A DNA stretch of 10,560 bases from an uncultured Bacteroidales bacterium (GTDB lineage Bacteria; Bacteroidota; Bacteroidia; Bacteroidales; P3). Shown here in pieces: positions 1-5,415 of the stretch (its first letter is position 1; every line of letters starts with the position of its first letter). The translations under genes and the position numbers were made by a program. The notes beneath the pieces are model-generated. The model saw nothing but the letters and a program-made list of their open reading frames with translations, was not told where the DNA came from and did not search any database. Location of the stretch: NCBI GenBank assembly GCA_946540365.1, contig CAMNIH010000056.1, positions 1-10,560 of the forward strand. The letters are read 5' to 3'.

Positions 1-113
1 GACTTCGGCGTCAGACTGAACACCGTGTCCTGCGCCTGGGTTCCGCCCAGCGCCATGGCCAGCATGGCTATCGCCAAGCCCGCCTTCTTCTTTGAAAAAA
101 CATTTAATTGCAT
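1..113 (-). CDS. Secreted protein of unknown function, N-terminal fragment cut by the window edge
   Basis: A minus-strand ATG at 113-111 opens a frame that stays open to the window edge, giving about 37 residues. It begins MQLNVFSKKKAG and continues with a hydrophobic stretch (AIAMLAMALGG) and TQAQDT, which reads as a signal peptide with cleavage after TQA or before QDT; the mature part would lie in the periplasm or outer membrane. The start lies 10 bases inside the end of the upstream 428-residue secreted protein, so the two are probably co-transcribed and translationally coupled. The first few codons are AT-rich like the upstream gene, while bases 1-60 are about 68% GC like the core genes, so a composition boundary falls right at this start. 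Too little is present to name a family. Confidence 0.72.
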   Translation of the reverse strand, partial: MQLNVFSKKKAGLAIAMLAMALGGTQAQDTVFSLTPK

Positions 114-1390
114 AATATTGTTATTTGATGTCCATTAAAACCGTTTTCCTGCGTGTAAGGATGTCTGGTGTATTTCATTCCGTCGAAGTTCTCTTCTTTT
201 GGGGTATAATTGTTAGAAACATTGACACCACTAAGGTATCTTTCTTTTAGACAAGTAAATATTCCCGGATGGTACTTGTACAAAAGAAGTCTGTGGTTAT
301 CAAAGGAATACCCCGATGCCACCATATAATTTGTCCCCCCAATCCAATCCAGCGATGTGATGCCTTTGTCGTCTGTCGATTGGGAATTTATTATCACCGT
401 ACTGCCGGTGAGATGGTGTACAATCTCGTGTCGGACGACACCTTGATCGGGATACCTCACCAACACATCAGTCTTCCTATCCCCGCGATTATACTTGATA
501 TCCAGCAATCTGCACTGCTTGAAGGAGAACTCCCCTGTAGAAATGTGGGTTACATGATTATAAGTCGAATAATAATACCCCAGGCCTAAAAACGAATTCG
601 TCACTGTAGCATAATCGTCTCCGCCGCGATGCTCAATCAATATCGGTCCATAGGCTTTATATTCTGTTTTGAAATACTGGGCCGGATTAAAGGTTATGGA
701 CAAATACGTTGTTGGACGGTCGAACACATGGATAACTCCATAATTGGCTCCATAATGATCCCTGCTGGTGACAACAACATAATGATCTGTCACCGTCAAA
801 TCATAGTAGTAGTTGTTTTCTACGATACTGTTGTCGTACACCTCGATGACCCAATCATTGGCTGTGTTGACACGGGCATCGACAAGGACAGATTTCCCTT
901 TCACCCCATCTCCAATCATCACAGCATGGGGCTTTCCAAAGTCCTCAAAGACCTGTATCTTTCGCATCTGGACAGTACCGGGAACCTCACAGTAGGAAGT
1001 CGTTCCGGGATTCGATGGATCCAGGGTGCCAATGATGCCAACAGTGTCTCCCATAAAGGTATTCCTTCTGTAGCCACAAAAATAGATCTTTCCATCATAA
1101 ATCACGAAGTCTTTTATATAGTGATGAATCACTCCAATCTGAGTGCTCACCACTACACTTCCAACAACCGAAGAAACATCCGTGTAGATGATAAACGACC
1201 TCACGCCGGTGCTGTCGTTCTCTGTATAGACCACCCGGTCGTTGTCGTTGATAACTCTGACAATGGATGTCTCATTGTCATTCAGGAAATTCGTTTCCTT
1301 GACATAGTTTTGTGCGTATGCAGCCTGTGATACTGTGAGCACTGCTGCGACCACAGCCAGCATCCGCTTTATAGTTATTGTTTTCATCAT
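104..1390 (-). CDS. Large secreted protein of unknown function, beta-rich, possibly propeller-like
   Basis: A 428-residue protein I do not recognise. It starts with a clear signal peptide (residues 1-26; basic KTITIKR, hydrophobic core, AYA before Q27), so it is exported. The mature part is rich in Tyr, Val, Thr and Asp and has recurring short strands of the form hydrophobic-Y-D/G-turn-hydrophobic, for example FVIYDGKIYFCGYR, LTVTDHYVVVTSRDHYG and SLDWIGGTNYMVASGY. That pattern suggests a beta-propeller or similar all-beta fold, but this is inference from texture, not a family match. No C-terminal type IX sorting domain, lipobox or membrane segment is visible. The start is a double ATG at 1390; the second ATG at 1387 is equally possible. 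The gene is AT-rich compared with the core genes of the window, which suggests a different origin, and its end overlaps the next secreted protein by 10 bases. Confidence 0.8.
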   Translation of the reverse strand: MMKTITIKRMLAVVAAVLTVSQAAYAQNYVKETNFLNDNETSIVRVINDNDRVVYTENDSTGVRSFIIYTDVSSVVGSVVVSTQIGVIHHYIKDFVIYDGKIYFCGYRRNTFMGDTVGIIGTLDPSNPGTTSYCEVPGTVQMRKIQVFEDFGKPHAVMIGDGVKGKSVLVDARVNTANDWVIEVYDNSIVENNYYYDLTVTDHYVVVTSRDHYGANYGVIHVFDRPTTYLSITFNPAQYFKTEYKAYGPILIEHRGGDDYATVTNSFLGLGYYYSTYNHVTHISTGEFSFKQCRLLDIKYNRGDRKTDVLVRYPDQGVVRHEIVHHLTGSTVIINSQSTDDKGITSLDWIGGTNYMVASGYSFDNHRLLLYKYHPGIFTCLKERYLSGVNVSNNYTPKEENFDGMKYTRHPYTQENGFNGHQITILCN

Positions 1391-1413
1391 GTACGTTTTT
1401 TAATTATCATATA

Positions 1414-1421
1414 CAATAATA
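1414..1421 (-). promoter_or_regulatory. Weak candidate -7 box for the 428-residue secreted protein
   Basis: On the minus strand the sequence TATTATTG matches the Bacteroidota -7 consensus TAnnTTTG at all but one fixed position and lies about 23 bases before the ATG. No TTTG-like -33 box is found at 19-21 bases upstream, so this is only a candidate. An 8-base inverted repeat lies 13-33 bases upstream of it. Confidence 0.3.
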
Positions 1422-1433
1422 CTTCGCCACACA

Positions 1434-1454
1434 ACGTTACATGGATTGTAACGT
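1434..1454. repeat. Perfect 8-base inverted repeat, possible operator
   Basis: ACGTTACA at 1434-1441 is the exact reverse complement of TGTAACGT at 1447-1454, separated by five bases (TGGAT). It lies 44-64 bases upstream of the secreted-protein start, just upstream of the candidate -7 box. Size and symmetry fit a dimeric regulator site. As RNA it would be a modest hairpin without a U tract, so a terminator role is unlikely. Confidence 0.4.
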
Positions 1455-1573
1455 CTGTTCGGGCGTTGCGCCGGGAGAGTGATGCTTTGTAAAGGTTTGG
1501 ACGGAAGTTTTGTTTTTGGTTGAAATGGATTCCGTCACACCCTTGTGGCACCTCTCTCTTTTCTTTTGTCCTG

Positions 1574-1613
1574 GCCCCGCGTCACATACCGGCGCACGTT
1601 CTTTGTGCGGGGC
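1574..1613. repeat. GC-rich inverted repeat with an overlapping alternative hairpin
   Basis: GCCCCGC at 1574-1580 is complementary to GCGGGGC at 1607-1613. Inside it CGCAC at 1593-1597 pairs with GTGCG at 1605-1609; the right arms overlap, so only one stem can form at a time. No U-run follows in either direction. It may be a leader structure upstream of the 428-residue gene, or chance. Confidence 0.3.
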
Positions 1614-1737
1614 TCGCTGCAATGGTCACTGCTTGGGTCTCCTATGTTTGAAGGTTAGACATTTTCGTTTGCTTCCCTTAGACGGCTTTTTCGGGTGAAA
1701 AATGACACGCCTATCGTAATATTAACATTATTTAACT

Positions 1738-2145
1738 CTACTTGATGGCCGTGCAGGTGTAGATGCCGGTGGTGTTGTCATATGACACACTCACAGCATA
1801 CCCTTTACCTTCCATTAATAGAGCCCAGTTTTCTGCGTCTTTTCTATTGCGTGTGGTATATGTCACTTTTTCTTTGCTTGATATACGGCTTCCAACATTA
1901 TGTTGTTGAATGCAGACGGAACACCCCTCTTCTGCTTTGTTGAAAAGCCATTGTATCAAAAGCCGTAGCGATTCTTTTTCACTCAATATCGCGTAGTGTA
2001 TGTCTCCATCAACAATGTAGTAAACTACATGATTATTGGAGATTAACGTGTTGCTGTTTGTCGGAATCTCTACTGACTCTTTTTGGCAGCCTGCTAATAA
2101 CACCATGAATATCACCATGGCAATTGTTCTGTGTTTTAACTTCAT
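1738..2145 (-). CDS. Small lipoprotein of unknown function
   Basis: A 135-residue protein with an N-terminal lipoprotein signal: MKLKHRT, a hydrophobic core, then LLAGC at residues 16-20, where Cys20 would be lipidated and anchor the protein to a membrane facing the periplasm or outside. The start chosen is the ATG at 2145, four bases after the stop of the upstream gene; an in-frame ATG at 2169 would add eight residues and overlap that gene by 20 bases, and it fits the signal peptide less well. The body (VVYYIVDGDIHY, then KEKVTYTTRNRKDAENWALLMEGKGYAVSVSYD, written here by position as residues 40-51 and 91-123) resembles small hypothetical Bacteroidales lipoproteins that end in a YTCTAIK-like strand. 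Cys75 and Cys78 form a CSVC pair and Cys131 is a third cysteine. It is AT-rich and last in the sigma-factor gene run. Function unknown. Confidence 0.72.
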   Translation of the reverse strand: MKLKHRTIAMVIFMVLLAGCQKESVEIPTNSNTLISNNHVVYYIVDGDIHYAILSEKESLRLLIQWLFNKAEEGCSVCIQQHNVGSRISSKEKVTYTTRNRKDAENWALLMEGKGYAVSVSYDNTTGIYTCTAIK

Positions 2146-2149
2146 CGTT

Positions 2150-2656
2150 TTATATGTTTTTGTTGACATTAAATTCCTCTCGGAGATTTGAAATCATCGC
2201 ATCGTGTAATTCTCTATGTTCATTTGTATGTATAATAGACACTATCTTTTTTGCAGGAAATATCGCCATTAATTCGTTGTTTTTGTTATCTATTGATTTG
2301 GGTAAATCCGGGTGTCCTTTGGGAATACGGTATATAAATCTTGTGTTTTCATCTATTATAGAGGACATCATATCGTTTATAAACTCCTTACTCTTTCCCA
2401 TCTTGCGCAGCAGGTCGGCGAAGGCGGCGGAGTCCTCGGCTTCGAGGAGGGTCATGTCGAGCCGCAGGGTATCATTGATGGGCATCTGGCGGATGAAGGC
2501 GGCGCGGACGCCCGGCTGGTGGCGGTACTGGCGGTAGACCTCGCTGGTCTCGGCCAGCGGCACCGTGCGGGGCGCCCGGACGACAGCCAGCGCCAGCAGC
2601 CCTCCCGCCAGGCCTATGGCCGTCAGGATGATCCAGTAGCGTTGGCGGCGGTTCAT
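2150..2656 (-). CDS. Single-pass membrane protein of unknown function in the sigma-factor operon
   Basis: A 168-residue protein starting MNRRQRYW with one hydrophobic membrane segment at about residues 7-26 and a hydrophilic domain (about 30-168) probably outside the cytoplasm. The ATG at 2656 forms an ATGA overlap with the stop of the preceding gene; a longer frame from 2707 exists but its extra residues look like out-of-frame translation. The middle (EVYRQYRHQPGVRAAFIRQM, INDTLRLDMTLLEAED) resembles hypothetical proteins found after ECF sigma factors in Bacteroidales, though I know no named domain. Composition changes abruptly at residue 86: about 67% GC in the 60 bases encoding the part before it and about 32% in the 60 bases after. 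The reading frame is intact across the change, so the gene may be a recombinant with an imported C-terminal half. A role with the sigma factor is inferred from position only. Confidence 0.68.
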   Translation of the reverse strand: MNRRQRYWIILTAIGLAGGLLALAVVRAPRTVPLAETSEVYRQYRHQPGVRAAFIRQMPINDTLRLDMTLLEAEDSAAFADLLRKMGKSKEFINDMMSSIIDENTRFIYRIPKGHPDLPKSIDNKNNELMAIFPAKKIVSIIHTNEHRELHDAMISNLREEFNVNKNI

Positions 2657-2952
2657 AGGGCGTGGATGATCTGGCGGGCGTTGCTGATGATCTGTGTGCG
2701 TTCGCACTCGGTGTGCATGTCGCGCCCGTCGGGGACGGGGGTGCAGGCCGACACGAGGGCGGCGGGGGCGACCAGGATCGCGACGGAGGCGGCGACCCGC
2801 GCCAGCCGCCCGAGGCGGACGAAGGGGCGCATGCCGGCCGTCGACACCTCGTGCGCCAGGGCGGCCTGCCGCGCGAGGAGGTCGCCGCGCAGGGCGCTCT
2901 GGCGCTGCGCCAGGGCGGCCAATTCATTCAGTGTAGGACGTGACTCTCTCAT
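2653..2952 (-). CDS. Small single-pass membrane protein, candidate sigma-factor partner
   Basis: A 99-residue protein with a hydrophilic, Ala/Leu/Arg-rich N-terminal part (residues 1-48, likely helical, with ELAALAQRQSALRGDLLARQ) and one hydrophobic segment at about 50-69 ending LVSAC, then about 30 residues with Cys70 and Cys83. The layout of a short cytoplasmic helix region followed by a single membrane helix is what a small anti-sigma factor could look like, but I see no FecR, zinc-binding (ZAS) or RseA motif, so this is inference from layout and location. Its ATG overlaps the sigma factor stop as ATGA, and its own stop overlaps the next start the same way. Other frames here are also open because the DNA is GC-rich; the double ATGA coupling is the main reason to choose this one. 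Confidence 0.6.
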   Translation of the reverse strand: MRESRPTLNELAALAQRQSALRGDLLARQAALAHEVSTAGMRPFVRLGRLARVAASVAILVAPAALVSACTPVPDGRDMHTECERTQIISNARQIIHAL

Positions 2953-3449
2953 TGTGGGTTGATTTTATCGTTGATGTATCGCAGCTTTTCCATCACCTTC
3001 TTCATGCGCTTGTAGACGGCGTTGGGGGTGAGGTCCATCTGCTGGGCTATTTCGTTGGTTTTATATCCGTCGAGGTGCAGCTGCACGAGGTGGCGCTCGT
3101 CGTCGGTGAGGTAGGCGGCGAGCTCGTCGAGCTGCTCGCGGGCGTGGAGGCTTTCCTCGGCCAGGCTGTCGGCCACCTCGTAGGCGAGGCGTTGGGGCGG
3201 CGGCAGGCGGTGGCGGCGGTAGTCGTAGAGGATGGTGCGCGTCTGCCATCCCACCCACACCTTCTCGGGCACCGACCGGCGGTAGCGGTCGAGGTGGAGC
3301 CACAGGCCCAGGAGCACTTCCTGCACCAGGTCGTCGCAGAGGGCCTGGTCGCCGTCGGCCTGCCGCAGGCAGAGCCACCGGATGAGGCCGGCATTGCGGC
3401 GCACCAGAGCCGTGTAGAAGGCGTGTATCTGTTCCAGTTCGTCGTTCAT
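2949..3449 (-). CDS. ECF-type RNA polymerase sigma factor
   Basis: A 166-residue protein of the usual ECF sigma-70 size. Region 2 spans about residues 10-80 and includes CDDLVQEVLLGLW (38-50), the core-binding and -10 recognition helix, and WQTRTILYDYRRH (68-80). Region 4 spans about 113-157 (LTDDERHLVQLHLDGY, then TNEIAQQMDLTPNAVYKRMKK), a helix-turn-helix for the -35 element. It would direct RNA polymerase to a small set of stress or envelope genes. I chose the ATG at 3449 over a GTG at 3470 because a TAACTTTG promoter box lies at 3459-3466, inside the longer frame. Two small membrane proteins follow with ATGA overlaps and may control it. The predicted leader is only a few bases, and the gene may autoregulate. 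Confidence 0.9.
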   Translation of the reverse strand: MNDELEQIHAFYTALVRRNAGLIRWLCLRQADGDQALCDDLVQEVLLGLWLHLDRYRRSVPEKVWVGWQTRTILYDYRRHRLPPPQRLAYEVADSLAEESLHAREQLDELAAYLTDDERHLVQLHLDGYKTNEIAQQMDLTPNAVYKRMKKVMEKLRYINDKINPQ

Positions 3450-3458
3450 CTCAGGGTG

Positions 3459-3466
3459 CAAAGTTA
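3459..3466 (-). promoter_or_regulatory. Bacteroidota -7 promoter box before the sigma-factor operon
   Basis: TAACTTTG on the minus strand is an exact match to the TAnnTTTG consensus of the primary Bacteroidota sigma factor. It ends only nine bases before the chosen ATG, which predicts an almost leaderless transcript. No convincing -33 TTTG box is seen; an A/T tract (T-runs on the minus strand at 3521-3540) lies further upstream and could act as an upstream activating element. Confidence 0.55.
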
Positions 3467-3520
3467 GCACTTTTCGCCCATATAATACTCACTTTTTTGG
3501 CGAAATTAGCCTGAGGGGGT

Positions 3521-3558
3521 AAAAAAAATTAAAAAAAATTTGCGGCGAGGGGGTCCTC
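3521..3558 (-). terminator. Possible weak terminator after tatD
   Basis: At the tatD stop the minus strand has GAGG and CCTC arms (plus-strand positions 3555-3558 and 3547-3550) with a 4-base loop, followed a few bases later by two runs of eight T. The stem is very short, so this is a marginal intrinsic terminator; the T-runs may instead serve the promoter of the sigma factor downstream. Confidence 0.3.
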
Positions 3559-4336
3559 AGAGGCCGAAAAGGGCTCTGGCCGAGGCAGTTGTGACCTCGG
3601 CGACCTCGTCGGGGCTGATGCCGCGCAGGTCGGCGATGCGCTGGGCGACGAGGGGCAGGTAGGCGCTCTCGTTGCGCTGGCCGCGGTGGGGCACGGGGCT
3701 GAGGTAGGGGGCGTCGGTCTCGAGCAGGAGGCGCTCCAAGGGGACGGCCTGCACCACGTCGGCCATGGTGGCGTTCTTGAAGGTGACCACGCCGCCGATG
3801 CCGAGGTGGAAGCCCATCTCGACGGCGCGCAGAGCCTCCTGCACGCTGCCGCCGAAGCAGTGCATCACGCCGCGGTAGCGGCGGCGCCCCAGGTCGCGCA
3901 GCAGGCCGAAGACCTCGTTGTGGGCCTTGCGGATATGCAGGCACACCGGCAGGTCCAGCTCGTCGGCCCACCGCATCTGGCGGCGGAGGGCCTCGCGCTG
4001 CTCGTCCTCGAAGGTGCGATCCCAGTAGAGATCCATGCCGATCTCGCCCACGGCGACATAACGGCCCGGCGCCTCGCGGCCGAACAGGCGCTCCTGCACC
4101 AGCGCCAGCTCGCGCTCGAAATCCTCTTTGACCGAGGTGGGATGCAGGCCCGCCATGGGGCGGAAACGGAGCGGATGGGCGGCCGTCAGGGCCTCTAAGC
4201 GGGGTGTGCTCTGGCTGTCGATGTCGGGCAGGAGCATGCACTCCACCCCGGCGTCGAGGGCGCGCTGCAAGGCGGCCTCGCGGTCGGCGTCGAAGGCCTC
4301 GTCGTAGAGGTGGCAGTGGGTGTCGATGAGGGTCAT
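3557..4336 (-). CDS. tatD: TatD-family metal-dependent deoxyribonuclease
   Basis: A 259-residue cytoplasmic metallo-hydrolase of the TatD family, which cleaves DNA from the 3' end and is linked to DNA repair and quality control. The metal ligands are all visible: His7 and His9 in DTHCH, Glu98 in VGEIGMDLYW, His134 in CLHIRKAHNE, His159 in GVMHCFGG and Asp208 in LLETDAPYL. Length is normal for the family (about 255-265). The start is the ATG at 4336, which forms an ATGA overlap with the stop of the DUF2520 gene; the same frame stays open far upstream only because of high GC, and those residues look like noise. It is third in a run with DUF2795 and DUF2520 genes driven from the promoter near 5363. 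Exact substrate is not determined by sequence; the symbol is used in the broad family sense. Confidence 0.93.
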   Translation of the reverse strand: MTLIDTHCHLYDEAFDADREAALQRALDAGVECMLLPDIDSQSTPRLEALTAAHPLRFRPMAGLHPTSVKEDFERELALVQERLFGREAPGRYVAVGEIGMDLYWDRTFEDEQREALRRQMRWADELDLPVCLHIRKAHNEVFGLLRDLGRRRYRGVMHCFGGSVQEALRAVEMGFHLGIGGVVTFKNATMADVVQAVPLERLLLETDAPYLSPVPHRGQRNESAYLPLVAQRIADLRGISPDEVAEVTTASARALFGL

Positions 4337-5136
4337 GTGTTGCGCTGTATGAGGGCCGTCAGCTCGTCGTAGAGCTGCAGCAGGTCGGGCCGGTCGAGGA
4401 GCAGGCGCCGTTGGGCGTTGAGGGTCTTCTCGTCGCGTCGGACGGCGGGCCCGGTCTGCTGCAGCCACAGGTCGCCGTAGTCCCACTTGCGGAGGGTCTG
4501 CTCGGCCAGGGGCCGCAGCATGGCGGCGTCGAGGCCGCCGGCGGCCATCAGGTCGTGGGCCGTGGCGTCGAGGGCGTTGACGAAGTTGCTCACCCACACC
4601 GCGGCCAGATGGGCGCGGCGGCGCTGCTCGTAGTCGAGCCGGTAGATGCACGGCGACACGAGCGACATCAACTCCTGGATCTCGCTCTCCACGGCGGGGC
4701 TGGAGCCCTCGATGCAGAGGGGCAGGCGGCGGTAGTCCATCGCTATGTCGCGCACAAAGGTCTGCGGCGACCACACCACACCATGACGACGGCTGACGGG
4801 TTTAAGTACTGAGAGAGGGATGGTGCCCGAGGTGTGGATCACCACCGCGTCGGGCAGGCGCAAGTCGAGCGCCAAGTCGTAGAGGGCGTCATCGTTGACG
4901 GCCAGCAGGTAGTAGTCGGCGTCCTCGTCGAGGCGCTGCCATTGGTTGATCGGGTGTGCCTCCACGCGGCGGGCCAGCAGCTGGGCGTGCTCCATCGAGC
5001 GTGAGAGAACCTGACGTATAGTGCATCCAGCCGCATGCAGGGCCAGAGCCAGATGGGTGGCCACGTTGCCCGAGCCGATCACCGATACCGTGCGCGGGCC
5101 CCGTGGGGTGTCGTTATTAGTATTCGTCCTCCTCAA
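4333..5136 (-). CDS. DUF2520-family Rossmann-fold protein, NAD(P)-binding oxidoreductase-like
   Basis: A 267-residue cytoplasmic protein. The N-terminal half is a Rossmann fold with the dinucleotide-binding loop VIGSGNVATHLA (about residues 19-30) and the typical VIHTSGTIPL and VVWSPQTF strands. The C-terminal half is the helical DUF2520 domain (about 165-265, with AVWVSNFVNALDATAHDLM). The family is distantly related to pyrroline-5-carboxylate reductase and F420-dependent NADP reductase, and its substrate is unknown as far as I know. The start is uncertain: the only usable codon after the preceding in-frame stop is a TTG at 5136, which lies inside the end of the DUF2795 gene (20-base overlap), and there is no ATG before the glycine-rich loop. 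An AGGAGG at 5128-5133 lies just after that TTG, too late to serve it. The stop overlaps the tatD start as ATGA. Confidence 0.87.
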   Translation of the reverse strand: MRRTNTNNDTPRGPRTVSVIGSGNVATHLALALHAAGCTIRQVLSRSMEHAQLLARRVEAHPINQWQRLDEDADYYLLAVNDDALYDLALDLRLPDAVVIHTSGTIPLSVLKPVSRRHGVVWSPQTFVRDIAMDYRRLPLCIEGSSPAVESEIQELMSLVSPCIYRLDYEQRRRAHLAAVWVSNFVNALDATAHDLMAAGGLDAAMLRPLAEQTLRKWDYGDLWLQQTGPAVRRDEKTLNAQRRLLLDRPDLLQLYDELTALIQRNT

Positions 5137-5338
5137 AGAAAAAGTCCTCCTTTGTCGGATAGTCGGGCCAGATATCCTCTATGCTTTCATACTGGTCTCC
5201 CTCGTCTTCAATCTCCTGAAGGTTCTCCACAACCTCCATCGGAGCACCCGTACGCTGCGCGTAATCAATCAGTTCCTCTTTGGTGGCGGGCCAGGGTGCG
5301 TCCTCCAGTTTCGATGCTAATTCAAGTGTCCAATACAT
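5117..5338 (-). CDS. DUF2795 domain small acidic protein
   Basis: A 73-residue protein beginning MYWTLELASKLEDAPWPATK, followed by ELIDYAQRTGAP and a Glu/Asp-rich tail ending in FFFEEDEY. This matches the DUF2795 family, common in Bacteroidetes as a short stand-alone gene; its function is not known to me. The helix-loop-helix-like LEDAPWPATKEELIDYA segment is the recognisable core. It starts at the ATG at 5338; the longer frame reaching 5596 runs antiparallel through the adenosyltransferase gene and is not coding. A promoter box lies at 5363-5370, so this is the first gene of the DUF2795, DUF2520, tatD run. Its last 20 bases overlap the proposed TTG start of the next gene. It is less GC-rich than its neighbours. 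Confidence 0.88.
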   Translation of the reverse strand: MYWTLELASKLEDAPWPATKEELIDYAQRTGAPMEVVENLQEIEDEGDQYESIEDIWPDYPTKEDFFFEEDEY

Positions 5339-5362
5339 ACTCTGTTTCTCAAAAAATTTTTG

Positions 5363-5370
5363 CAAAAGTA
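5363..5370 (-). promoter_or_regulatory. Bacteroidota -7 promoter box for the DUF2795-DUF2520-tatD operon
   Basis: TACTTTTG on the minus strand matches TAnnTTTG exactly and ends 24 bases before the ATG of the DUF2795 gene. TTTTC at 5389-5393, about 19 bases further upstream, is a near match to the -33 TTTG box. The 77-base gap between the adenosyltransferase stop and the DUF2795 start is strongly A/T-rich in a GC-rich neighbourhood, as expected for a promoter. This is the best promoter in the window. Confidence 0.7.
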
Positions 5371-5415
5371 CAACAATTTCCGATACCAGAAAATATTTTT
5401 TATCAACATAGACAA

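Larger units (their letters stand above)
1391..1737. other. 347-base intergenic stretch with small inverted repeats and no convincing gene
   Basis: This lies between the lipoprotein stop (1738) and the start of the 428-residue secreted protein (1390), both on the minus strand, so it should hold the promoter of the latter. It contains a perfect 8-base inverted repeat at 1434-1454, a GC-rich hairpin at 1574-1613 with an overlapping alternative hairpin at 1593-1609, and a short A/T hairpin (TTTTTC at 1687-1692, GAAAAA at 1697-1702). Short frames exist on both strands, but they are rich in basic residues and look like nothing I know. Its GC content is between that of the two neighbouring composition classes. 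Confidence 0.6.
104..2400. other. AT-rich segment between GC-rich flanks, possibly acquired
   Basis: Hand counts of 60-base lines give about 37% GC at 121-180 and about 32% at 2341-2400, against about 67% at 2401-2460, 68% at 1-60 and 70% at 8881-8940. The segment holds a secreted protein, a lipoprotein, the C-terminal half of a membrane protein and a gene-free spacer. No integrase, transposase, tRNA or flanking direct repeat was seen, so the mechanism of a transfer, if there was one, is not shown. Relaxed constraint on fast-evolving surface genes is an alternative explanation. Confidence 0.5.

Noticed and set aside
1437..1622. 61-residue minus-strand frame in the 347-base spacer
   Set aside because: Rich in Lys, Arg, Thr and Pro with no recognisable pattern or hydrophobic core, no promoter or start signal, and it ends inside the inverted repeat at 1434-1454. 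An overlapping plus-strand frame is equally good, so neither is supported.
2124..2537. Plus-strand frame of 137 residues opposite the lipoprotein and membrane protein genes
   Set aside because: Runs antisense to two genes with a lipobox, a membrane helix and coupled starts. It looks like a reverse-strand shadow.
3489..4241. 250-residue minus-strand frame overlapping tatD
   Set aside because: Composed mostly of Arg, Pro, Ala and Gly, as expected from an out-of-frame reading of GC-rich DNA. tatD in the other frame has all metal ligands.
4337..4774. N-terminal extension of the tatD frame
   Set aside because: The extra 146 residues are Pro/Arg/Ala-rich and lie on the coding DNA of the DUF2520 gene in another frame. 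The ATGA overlap at 4336 marks the real start.
5339..5415. Cobalamin riboswitch near the adenosyltransferase
   Set aside because: The 77-base A/T-rich gap lies downstream of that gene and is too short and too A/T-rich for a B12 box. No such element precedes the operon either.
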